This document shows positions 53,700 to 63,258 of a stretch of 64,000 nt of DNA, piece after piece. A model generated the notes under the pieces. That model saw nothing but the letters and a program-made list of their open reading frames with translations, was not told the DNA's origin and searched no databases. Location: the NCBI RefSeq assembly GCF_027172205.1, contig NC_070614.1, forward strand, positions 47,184,001 through 47,248,000, in the 5' to 3' direction. Numbering within the stretch: the stretch's first letter is position 1; each line of letters starts with the position of its first letter. The stretch comes from Podarcis raffonei (Eukaryota > Chordata > Lepidosauria > Squamata > Lacertidae). The position numbers were made by a program, and so were the translations under genes.

Positions 53700-54428
53700 A
53701 TCATCATTATCTCTCTCCAACTTCACAAAGGCTACCCCAAGGATGAAAGGCATTGGACTCCCAAACCATTTGGATGAGTTTCCCCACCACTGTCCAAATA
53801 CAAATGCTTGTGAGGGGGACTCCTTCTTAATTCACCCAGACAACCTCCGCGCTCCTGCTACATCCTGAACCACAACCCTTGTGTGCTTATGACTTTTTGT
53901 CAGTCAACCCTTCCCCTAGCAAAAGGGAGAGGGGTTGGTGGAATTGGCTCAACTTTGTCTCTTTCCTTTGCCTATGAAGGCAAAATGCCTCCTTTCAAAT
54001 GTATAGGACTATTCTAAATATTTATGCAAATGAAACTTTCCAATATCTCCCTCCTTGCAGAGCAAACATTTTTAAAAATATTTTTTAAAAGACTCAATTT
54101 TATTTCATGAAGGGAGATAATATATAGTGGTGTTGCATTTGGGAGGGTGGTGGGCATTCCAGGGGTGGAGAAAGGGTACACTGGGTTGTGAATATAAAGA
54201 TGGAACCTATATCTTACATATTCTATTATTTACTTAAAATTCCTCTTCTCCAGGTTGACATAGCAGAGCTCCCTCCCAGGACATTTTTTAAACAAACTGC
54301 ATCTGAAATTATAATTGTATCACACCAGTATCATATCTGTAGGTGCATGGGGAAGGGAGGCTGAAATAACAGCAGCATCAGCAGCAGCAAGTCTCTTGAA
54401 CTATCCACCACTACCAGCAGTTATAATG
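53700..54428 (+). other. Upstream region of V21
   Basis: Holds copy 5 of the repeated short frame (ATPRMKGIGLPNHL, from about 53730). Its ATG is AAG here, though the frame stays open to TGA. No other gene. Confidence 0.5.
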
Positions 54429-54662
54429 TACAATGGTACCTCGGGTTAAGAACTTAATTCGTTCCAGAGGTCTGTTCTTAACCTGAAATTGTTCTTAACC
54501 TGAAGCACCACTTTAGCTAATGGGGCCTCTGCTGCCGCTGCACGTTTTCTGTTCTCATCCTGAAGCAAAGTTCTTAACCCAAGGTACTATTTCTGGGATA
54601 GCAGAGTCTGTAGCCTGAAGCGTATGTAACCTGAAGCGTATGTAACCCGAGTTACCATGGTA
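54429..54662 (+). mobile_element. GGTACC-type MITE, full
   Basis: Starts TACAATGGTACCTCGGG and ends CCCGAGTTACCATGGTA, flanked by TA. The empty site is visible before V2 near 3546. Confidence 0.75.
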
Positions 54663-54893
54663 TAAAAGAAAGAAAAATCCATCCCCAGTACATTAATGTC
54701 TTCCAAACCTTCCTCCAACACCGTCTTTAATTGGATTTTACATTCCATCTATCCCCCCTCTATTAGAACTCTACTCTGTGTGCATTTCCCTGTGTGTGTT
54801 TGTGTGTGCAGGGGACAAAGAGGAAGCCAGCAGCAAATCCGGATGCCCCCAAACTGCTTTTATCTGTCTCATGTGCCTCACTGGGGAGGTCTC

Positions 54894-54947
54894 ATGTAAA
54901 TACCAGGCAGTTGGGAGTAGTTTCGGATGAATGCCCTGAATATAAAA
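54894..54947 (+). promoter_or_regulatory. V21 promoter: octamer variant and TATA box
   Basis: ATGTAAAT 54894-54901 and TATAAAA 54941-54947. Confidence 0.75.
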
Positions 54948-55015
54948 CCTTCACTTGCTTCCCAGCCCAGAGTCCCCTCTTTCCTATATCTCTAGGACAT
55001 TCATTCATCAACATT

Positions 55016-55464
55016 ATGGAGCTTTTGTTGCTCTTGTTTTCTTTGGTGGCTTTTTCTAAAGGTAAGGGAAGTTCTGCAATATTAATTTACTTCATGTGGC
55101 AATTTTATGACGAACAACCATTCATTGCCATTTTTTTCTCTTTCCAAGGGGTCTCCTCAGACATTCAGCTTGTATCATCTGGGCCAGGAATAGTGAGACC
55201 TGGGGAGAATCTCAACCTGCTTTGTAAAGTCACAGGTTTCTCCATCTCTACTCAGTCCTATTGGTGGAGTTGGATCCGTCAAGCTCCTGGGAAAGGTCTG
55301 GAATGGATTGCATGGATATACCCCTATAGTGGAGGAACAAGATATGCCCCTTCCCTGAAGAGCCGAGCAACCATTTCTTCAGATGCCTCAAAGAATGAGT
55401 TCTCCCTCCAGCTGAACTCCCTGACAGCTGCAGACTCCGCTGTGTATTTCTGTGCCCGAGAAGA
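55016..55464 (+). CDS. IGHV: V21: IGHV segment, VH4-like, apparently functional
   Basis: Leader 55016-55061 ([15 protein letters not shown]), 87-bp intron, V exon 55149-55464. [17 protein letters not shown], Cys23, CDR1 [27 protein letters not shown]2 [30 protein letters not shown]. The frame also happens to stay open across the intron. CDR1 matches V14, CDR2 is closer to V2. Confidence 0.95.
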
Positions 55465-55503
55465 CACAGTGAGACAAAGCCTATTGGGCCCTGTTCAAAA
55501 AGT
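55465..55503 (+). other. V21 23-RSS
   Basis: CACAGTG 55465-55471, 23-bp spacer, TCAAAAAGT 55495-55503. Confidence 0.9.
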
Positions 55504-55854
55504 AGAAGTCCTGCTTCTATAAACAAATACACTGTGAAAGTTTTGACAGAGCAATTCTACATTCCACAGATGATGCGGAACAACATCCAAACTGCCTGCC
55601 TCTTCAATCTGTAACTTAATCCAGAAATGATTATACTGATGGAAACCTACAGAAGTAACACACAACAGAAATAGAAAAATGTGGATCAGTACAACTCTGT
55701 ACAAAATGACTTTGCTGCAGCATTTTTCCCTGCCACCTAAAATCAATATCCAGTTTTACATTATTATTTGTGTTTTGTCTGCTCATACGTCTGAGTTATG
55801 CTTAAGGCTGCTTGCGATAGACCTCAAGTATTATATTATTATTATTAATAATAA

Positions 55855-56050
55855 TGGGAAAGCCGTTTTCAAATCCCTACTTGTCCATGAAGCTCACTAG
55901 ATAACCTCGAATCAGTCACATACTCTCAGCCTAAGCTACCTTACTGGAGTGTTGTGAAGAATATATGAGGAGGGGGATATTATGTATAGAACATTGAATT
56001 CTTCGAGGGAAAATCTGGGATAAAATGCTGTGAATAAATAGAATAAATTC
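55855..56050 (+). mobile_element. MIR-like tRNA SINE
   Basis: Same insertion as 18625 and 36605, more diverged at its head. Flanked here by an ATT/AATAAT stretch. Confidence 0.55.
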
Positions 56051-56079
56051 CATGGGAATGGTGTTTATGTGCTTGCATG

Positions 56080-56640
56080 CATACCACAGTCAAGGCAGCA
56101 AGTTTGACCAAGAGCCTTCCTGTGCTGCCAGGGAATCCCAAGTCAGGTCATGGCATGCAGGGGAATGCCAGTCCACAATGGTGCCCACCAGAGTGGGCAA
56201 GAACACTTCTCACAGTATCCTCTCTCCCCAATGGAAATTTCAAAGAAGCTCTTTAGAGTAGCCAAAGAACAAGCTGTGATGTGTGGCTTGTTGTGGTGTT
56301 TGAGTGTAGTTACCATTGCAGAATATTTGGCAGCCCTTGGTGTAAATGAAGAAGAGAACTGAGTCACATTCAAAAAATAAATATTAGTAGATGTGATCCG
56401 GACTCCAATATCATAATTTGAGGCCTTTCCCCCCATCTTCCTCCTCCACATGATGTCTGGCAGGTGGCAAAATGAGAATGAGCCTTTTCTGCAATGCCTC
56501 CCTGTAAATGGAAGGCTCTTCCAAGTGAGGATCGCCTGGAACCATCATTATACATCTGTAGGCACGAGGCAAAAACTTTCTTCTATAACTAGGCCTTTGC
56601 CCATTAACTATCCAGGGTCTCCTAGAAGGGGGTGAGGTGT
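56080..56640 (-). other. Inverted copy of the V9-type 3' flank
   Basis: The + strand here matches the reverse complement of the flank found after V9 and V23 (for example AGAGGATATTGTCAG and GGAACCATCATTATAC motifs in opposite orientation). It is a local inversion or inverted insertion. No gene. Confidence 0.65.
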
Positions 56641-56798
56641 TTTTAATGTATTTCTCTTTCCTCTTGGTTTTAACGTATCTATGAGGGGTAACAACAGGTA
56701 AAATTGTGCATTAGTAAATAAGCATACTATTTGTTATAAAGACCTGCAACCATAAGCTGCCAAAGAGCTGTGGTGGTTTTTTTTATGCTGGGGGGGTT

Positions 56799-56806
56799 AT
56801 GCAAAT
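56799..56806 (+). promoter_or_regulatory. V22 octamer, perfect ATGCAAAT
   Basis: 117 bp upstream of the ATG. The corresponding stretch is deleted before V8 and V15. Confidence 0.75.
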
Positions 56807-56922
56807 TTTCAGAAACTGCTTCCTCCTTAAACCAGTTTGGTGCTAACCCTGCCGCAGCTACAAAACTCTGAATTCCTGGGACCACTTTTCAATAAACCAT
56901 CTCAATTCATTCAAGAGGGAAA

Positions 56923-57399
56923 ATGATAGTATTGCTTCAACTTGTCTTCCTTTCAGCAGCATTTGGAGGTAAATCCATCCTTTCAGTTAAATAAAACTGC
57001 TTCATTTTGAGGCCTTATTTGTGCTTCCTCCCCCCACCCACGAAAACTGCTCTTTAGTGCTCCATTGGAGCAAACTGCAAATTGTGGTTCCTCCAGATTG
57101 CAATTTCTTCCTATCTATCACTAAAGAGCGGGTTTTCCCTTGGAAAGGAGTGAGGCAACTGGGAAACCGCTCAGACTTGTGTTTTCTAGGCACAACACTA
57201 GCAGAAATGTGGATGAGCCCTGAGTGTTAATATCTTAAAACAGGCCTCCTAAAATGCCTTTATTTCCAGGTGCCCATTCAGAAGTTCAGATGGTTGAGTT
57301 TAGAGGGGACATCAAAAGACCTGAGGATTCCCTCCGCCTCTGCTGTCAAATGTCTGGGTTCACCTTCAGGAGCTTCAACATGTACTGGGTGAGACAGGA
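56923..57399 (+). pseudogene. IGHV: V22: IGHV pseudogene, sub-group e, cut off in FR2 by a SINE junction
   Basis: Leader 56923-56968 ([15 protein letters not shown]) intact, 301-bp intron with the inverted-repeat insert, V exon from 57270. EVQMVEFRGDIKRPEDS, Cys23, GFTFRSFN, MYWVRQ, after which the sequence becomes Sauria SINE. The rest of FR2, CDR2, FR3, Cys104 and the RSS are missing. FR1 lacks the V8/V15 defects, so before truncation this copy was in better condition. Confidence 0.92.
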
Positions 57400-57509
57400 G
57401 CTGGGACCGAGCAACGGGAGCTGACCCTTCGCAGGGCTTTGAACCACAGACCTTTCGATTAGCAAGCCCAAGTCTCAGTGGTTTAGACCACAGGGCCACC
57501 TGCGTCCCT
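57397..57509 (-). mobile_element. Sauria SINE fragment at the V22 junction
   Basis: Only the tRNA-like end remains (GGAGCTGGGACCGAGCAAC through GCGTCCCT). V22 GAGACAGG overlaps SINE GGCAGG at the join, a 3-4 base microhomology. Confidence 0.85.
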
Positions 57510-57888
57510 AAGATATTAAAGAACAACAACAATAATAATTAATAATTAAAATAAACAACAATAATAAACAATAAACAATAATAATATTAAAGAACAACAA
57601 CAATAGAGATTGAATTGAATTACATTTAATGTTTCCCCTTGATTAACTTCTTTGACCAATTTCAAAGTAATTTTGAATGAAATGTACTTTCAGGCACATA
57701 CTTCAAACCCTTTATATATTTGATGGTTTCCATCTTTGAAATCCTGCAGCCTGTGTGCATGAGGGGGATACATAAGCCCATCAAGGTTAAGAGCTATGCA
57801 AATTGTGCAGTATATTTTTGTCAGGTCACCATTTGCTTCCAGTCAGACATTGTCAGATGTCTTTGTTGATACTTTTATCCTCCTGGTT

Positions 57889-57896
57889 ATGTAAAT
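57889..57896 (+). promoter_or_regulatory. V23 octamer variant ATGTAAAT
   Basis: 104 bp upstream of the ATG. Confidence 0.7.
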
Positions 57897-57999
57897 TTCA
57901 TAGAGAGCTTCCTCTTTAAAGCAGTCAAACACTCTCCCTATCCCTGCATACTAGGGACCGCATTTTGGTCAAATCTCTCAAAGCATCAGGCAGGCAGAA

Positions 58000-58440
58000 A
58001 TGATAGCTTTGCTTCAGCTTGTTTTCTTTTCAGCAGCTTTAGGAGGTAAATTTCTCATACCGGTTATCAAAGGTTGGTACATCCTGGGTGTTGTTAACAT
58101 GCAGCAGACTTCTTAAAATGCCTTTCTTTCCAGGTGTCCAATCAGAGGTCCAGTTGGTGGAGTCTGGAGGAGATGTGAAAAGGCCTGGGGAGTCCCTCCG
58201 CCTCTCCTGTCGAGCCTCTGGGTTTAACTTTGGGGGCTATGGCATGAACTGGGTGAGACACGTTCCAGGGAAGGGCCTGGAATGGGTGGCCTACATAAGC
58301 TACAATTCAGGTGCAATGTACTACTTGGATAAAGTGAAGGGAAGATTCACCATCTCCAGGGACAATTCCAATGGCCACCTTTATCTGCAAATGAACAGCC
58401 TTAAACCCGAGGACACTGCTGTGTATTACTGTGCAAGATA
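58000..58440 (+). CDS. IGHV: V23: IGHV segment, sub-group b, apparently functional
   Basis: Leader 58000-58045 ([15 protein letters not shown]), 88-bp intron, V exon 58134-58440. [17 protein letters not shown], Cys23, CDR1 [22 protein letters not shown] (Gln to His in FR2), CDR2 [33 protein letters not shown]. Near-copy of V9 through gene and 3' flank, so these are recent duplicates or have been homogenised. Confidence 0.95.
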
Positions 58441-58479
58441 CACAGTGAGAGGAAGTGAATCTGAAGCCAGACAAAAACC
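58441..58479 (+). other. V23 23-RSS, consensus
   Basis: CACAGTG 58441-58447, 23-bp spacer, ACAAAAACC 58471-58479. Confidence 0.95.
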
Positions 58480-59399
58480 CTCCTTTAATCAAAAAAGAGG
58501 AGTTGCATTCTCTGCAACCTTCCACATAAAAATAGGGATATTATATCAGCTGCCAGAGATCAAGTAAACCTGTTAAGATAATTTTGTCCCATAGTCTGCC
58601 ACCTTCTTTTCCCCGGTCCCCATTCACACACAGACAGCTAGCTAGTCATGCAGCTGTACACCTGGGAATTTTGCTAGGCAAACTACATTGATTTATTGGT
58701 GTTATTATTATGAATTTGTCATTTGCTTTATCATACTCACGGCAATCCAATGAGACTTACAACCCAAGAGACAACAAACCCCACATAGATAAAATAAAAC
58801 CAAGAGGAAAGAGAAATACATTAAAAACACCTCATCCACTTCTAAGAGACCATGGATAGTTAAAGGGCAAAGGCCTGGTTAAGGAGGAAAGGTTTTGCCT
58901 GGTGCCTACAGATGTATAATGATGGTTCCAGGCGATTCTCACTGGGGAGAGCATTCCACAAACAGGGAGCCATTGCAGAAAAGGCTCCTTCTCACTTTTC
59001 CACCCTCCAGGCCTCTTGTGGAGGAGGAACATGAAAAAAACAGCCTAAATTATGATCTCAGGGTCCGGATCAGATCTACAAATACAAATATCTACACATT
59101 TATTTTTTAAATGTGACTCAGTTCTCTTTTTCATTTACACTAAGGGCCATCGAACATTCTATAATGGGCACTATACACATCTACCACAACCAGCTACACA
59201 CCACAACTTGTTCTATTGGCTACACTAAAGAGCTTATTTGAAACCAAATTTCCATTGGGGAGAGAGGATATTGTCAGAAGTGTGTTTGCCCTCTTGGGTG
59301 GGTGCCATTGTGGGCTGGCATTCCCCTGTGTGCCAGGATCTGACTTGGGATACCCAGGCAGTAAAGGAAGACTCTGGCCAAACTTGCTGCCTGAGTAAT
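58480..59399 (+). other. V23 3' flank
   Basis: No gene. Nearly identical to 22843-23759. Confidence 0.6.
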
Positions 59400-59890
59400 T
59401 TTCCTGTCCACTTGCCTAATAAGCAAATCGGGAGCAAGCATGGCCAACCAAGTTAAAGCTCGTTCCTCCAGTATATAATACAGGCCCATGGCTTGTTCTG
59501 CAGCCACTTTTCATTAGATCCCCACCCATCCACTTTGCATATTGCTATTGCATGTTGCTCTGCTCCACCGAATTTGGGGCCAGGTTGAAATTTTAGTCTT
59601 GTTCTGAGGGGAGGTTGTAGCCTCTGCCTTCAAAATTGGGTATCCTGTTAAAGGGATCATGGGGAGATACTTCTGTCCAGATGCCCAGACAGGGGTGATG
59701 CCCAGACAACACTCCCCAGGTACAATCCAGTGGGGAAGATACCCCTTGATGTAGGTCAGGGACTCCCTCATTTCTTGTTGTCCCCAGAACACAAGTTCTT
59801 TTAGCAGGAAGGGGTGGGGTGTACAAAATACCTATTCCCAATTTTTTGTGGCCTGATTTCACCCAAGTATTGGTTGTTGGGTATCTTATT
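59400..59890 (+). mobile_element. LTR-like remnant, type B (copy 5)
   Basis: Shortened copy of the same element, with TATA-like AGTATATAATACAGG near 59470. Approximate ends. Confidence 0.35.
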
Positions 59891-60199
59891 CTTGTATTGG
59901 GGAGGACCAAAGAGTAGGGAGGATGCATTGACATGCAAACAGGGAATGTTTCTGAACGTGCATATGCACCCGTATAACACTCCGCCCAATGTAAATCAAA
60001 CTTTTGTATTTCTTTTTTTTTCATCTTACAAAGACAGGGCTCCCCATGCTTTGAGAAGAGCAAGAACACGGAGCGATGAGAATGTTATGTCATGTGTTCT
60101 ACTATTCTACATTAAGACAGGATTCTTATACATATGCTATTCATGTTTTGTTTTATTTGAACCTTTAAGACAGCTCATTACACAGACATTTCATTTCTT

Positions 60200-60669
60200 C
60201 ATCAATAATTTTTTTATTATTTTCTTTTCACATTCATTTTACATTTCTTTAGCCCACATATACACTTTTCGCTCTGCCAAGCTTGTGACTTCCCTCCTTA
60301 CCTTCAGCAGGTATCCCTTGTTCTCTCCAGTCACGTATTTTAGTTTTTTGACCTTATATCTATCTTATACATTGTAGGAGTTACTTCAGTCCTGCCAGTG
60401 TCTTTAAATTTTTAGTTATCCTTAAAGTGCACAACAATTTTACTCCAACTATCCTGGAATCTCTGATCATTCCGATCCCGAATCCTGCCAATCAGCTTGG
60501 CTAACTTGGCGTAATTCATCATTTTCGTCTGCCACTCCGGAATGGTAGGAATTTCTTGTAATTTCCAATATTGGGCCAGCATATTCCTTGCCACTGCTGT
60601 GGTGTACATGAATAGTCTTTGGTCTGATTTCTTAATCTCCTTCCCCATCAAACCCAGGAAAAGAGTTTT
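60200..60669 (-). mobile_element. 5'-truncated L1 LINE 3' end, uninterrupted
   Basis: Minus-strand frame with YTTAVARNMLAQYWKLQEIP and EWQTKMMNYAKLAKLIGRI, then a 3' UTR. Same insertion as 43091-45618 without the nested element. Confidence 0.75.
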
Positions 60670-60739
60670 GATGAAGTGCAGACATGACTCTAGTCCCTCA
60701 CTGCCCACAGTCTCTGTTGGTGCTTTTATACTGATGGGT

Positions 60740-60747
60740 ATGTAAAT
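60740..60747 (+). promoter_or_regulatory. V24 octamer variant ATGTAAAT
   Basis: 104 bp upstream of the ATG. Confidence 0.7.
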
Positions 60748-60850
60748 CTTCAGACAGAGCTTCCACTTTAAAGCAGTCAGCGAACCTCCCTTCCCATGCA
60801 TACATGGGACCACTTCTTGCTTAACTCTCTTAAAGAATCAGAGAAGGAAA

Positions 60851-61291
60851 ATGATAGTTTTCCTTCAACTGGTTTTCTTTTCAGCAGCTTTGGAAGGTAA
60901 ATTCATTCTTCCAGTTGAAGAAAGCTGGTACATTCTGGGTGTTAATGACATGGATCTGGTCTCTCAATATGCCTTTCTTTCTAGGTGTCCAATCGGAGGT
61001 CCAGCTGGTTGAGTCTGGGGGAGATGCAAAAAGGCCTGGGGAGTCCCTCCGCCTCTCCTGCCGAGCCTCTGGATTCAACTTTTGGGTTGCTTACATGCAC
61101 TGGGTGAGACAGGCTCCTGGAAAAGGCCTGGAATGGGTGGCCTACATATATCCTCAATCTAATTACATTTACTACTCGGATAAAGTGAAGGGAAGATTCA
61201 CTGCCTCCAGGGACAATTCCAACAGCATCCTCTATCTGCAAATGAACAATCTGAAACCTGAAGACACGGCTGTTTATTACTGTGCAAGAGA
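60851..61291 (+). CDS. IGHV: V24: IGHV segment, sub-group a, apparently functional
   Basis: Leader 60851-60896 ([15 protein letters not shown]), 88-bp intron, V exon 60985-61291. [17 protein letters not shown], Cys23, CDR1 [25 protein letters not shown]2 [34 protein letters not shown]1-FR3 follow V17, while the leader end and the RSS spacer (AGAGAAAGTG) follow V20, again suggesting exchange between sub-group a members. Confidence 0.95.
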
Positions 61292-61330
61292 CACAGTGAG
61301 AGAAAGTGAATCTGAAGCCAAACAAAAACC
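61292..61330 (+). other. V24 23-RSS
   Basis: CACAGTG 61292-61298, 23-bp spacer, ACAAAAACC 61322-61330. Confidence 0.95.
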
Positions 61331-62692
61331 CTCCTTTGCCCACAGATGCTTTCTGAGATGGTTCAGCTGCAAGAGACTGAAGAAACATGTAGTTCAAAAG
61401 ATTTTTTGTTTTTCCCTTTTAGTGTGTCAACCCTCCCAAATCCATTTCTTATTTAAGCCTAAGTGGCCCAAAGACAGTCAGGATTTAACATGGGTTCAAG
61501 CAGCATCTTGTGGTTTAATTCCTGCTTCTATCCCTCTTTTACATGAATTATATAACACACATGATGCTCTCTGTTCATGTTTTTTTGGAAGTTAGGGTCT
61601 TTTTAGGGCTAACGTGATTTCACTTGCCTAGGATGAGGTCATATGATGTTCTCTTTATGTAGTGCATATACTTTATTTAGTTGACGTAAAGCATTTTTCA
61701 TGGCCTCTGGGTGTGGAAATTTCTTCACTGGGAGAAATGTTGGAGTCGGGACACCTTCTCTCCACACACAAGTCTCTGCTTCTCCTTAGGGTCTTCCTGC
61801 AAAGCAAACATAAAATCTGGATGATCAAATGGTCTAAAGGAGAATTTGGCTTCACTGGAAGGAAAACCCATTAATCCTCTACCAAATGTCATTTGGCACA
61901 TTAAGCATCTAGTCAGAAAAGCAGACCTCTTCCCCCTCTTGTTTCTCACAAGGGGGCAGTCATGGTGCAAAGATGAGAAAACGCCCCATCTGCCATGACT
62001 GAAATAAAATGCTGCTCGAAGTACGGTTGGTGATTTCATCTGTGAAGCAATTACTTTCTCAGATGTTTCCTGGTCAACCAACTTTCTATGAGCCCCCTGA
62101 GGCTTTGAGTCCCTGAGAAACTTTCAAGCAATTATCTCTGTGCTCTCAGCCCATTGGCAAAAGTTTGTGGGGAAGGAATCCATGCGCAATCTTCTTTTCT
62201 ACAAATATGGATAGCCTATAGATTGAGGGCATGTGTAAACAAAATATTTGTAGTACAGCAGACCTTCCAACTGTCCTACTTTGAACAGAACATCCCAGAT
62301 CTACAGAAGCCGCCCTGGCTTCTGTTTAAATGTCCCACTTCCTGAGCCACCACCACAGTGAGGCCAAAGTCTCCTCCACAGCCACTGTGAAAAGTCATGA
62401 CGCCTGATGTTCTTAACATTTTAACTATTTATTTATGTTTTTACATTGTATTTTAATTTGTGAATCATCCTGGAATTTAATGATGAAGAGCAATATATAA
62501 GTATAATAAAATCATCATCATCATCATCTCTCTCCAACTTCATTTCTTCACATTATTGCAGCCTGATTCTCCTTAAAGCATGTTCAGGAATTGCTCACTA
62601 TCTTCCACAAAGTCAATCAATCAATCTTTATTACGGTCCAGAGACCCAACAAATCATTACAAATCAATCTTCCACAAAGTGCTTGGCATGCT
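61331..62692 (+). other. V24 3' flank continuing as a V4-type upstream flank
   Basis: No gene. 3' flank as in V17, post-V module at about 61920-62290, L2-like tail near 62450, then sequence matching 8205-8300 upstream of V4. A 54-bp retroposon tail (62614-62667) sits between copies of TCTTCCACAAAGT. At about 62692 the match to V4's flank ends without a V segment. Confidence 0.6.
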
Positions 62693-63220
62693 CTGATGTT
62701 TTCTTTATGTAGTGCATATACTTTATTTAGTTGTCGTAAAGCATTTTTCATGGCCTCTGGGTGTGGATATTTATTCATTGGGAGAAATGTTGGAGTAGGG
62801 ACACCATCTCTCCACACAAGACTCTGCTTCTCCTAAAACATCTTAGTGTCTTCCTGCAAAGCAATCATATATGACAATTCAGATATGCATGTGTAACAAG
62901 GGCTTTTATTTATGCAGAGAGCCGCCTATCAAAATACACAAACATTGTAAATATACATTGGTACCTCGGGTTAAGAACTTAAATTGATCTGGCGGTCCAT
63001 TCTTAACCTGAAACTGTTCTTAACCTGAGGTACCACTTTAGCCAATGGGGCCTCCAGCTGCCGCCGCACCGCCGCTGCACCATTTCTATTCTCATCCTGA
63101 AGCAAAGTTCTTAACCCGAGGTACTATTTCTGGGTTAGCAGAGTCTGTAACCTGAAGCGTCTCTAACTTGAAGTGTCTTTAACCCAAGGTACCACTCTAT
63201 TAGATAGATTAGATGATGAT

Positions 63221-63258
<38 letters not shown>

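Noticed and set aside
54794-55522. Single 242-codon gene covering V21 without an intron
   Set aside because: The frame is open by chance through the 87-bp intron. The leader ATG at 55016, GT donor and AG acceptor are conserved in all VH4-like genes, so the spliced form is preferred.
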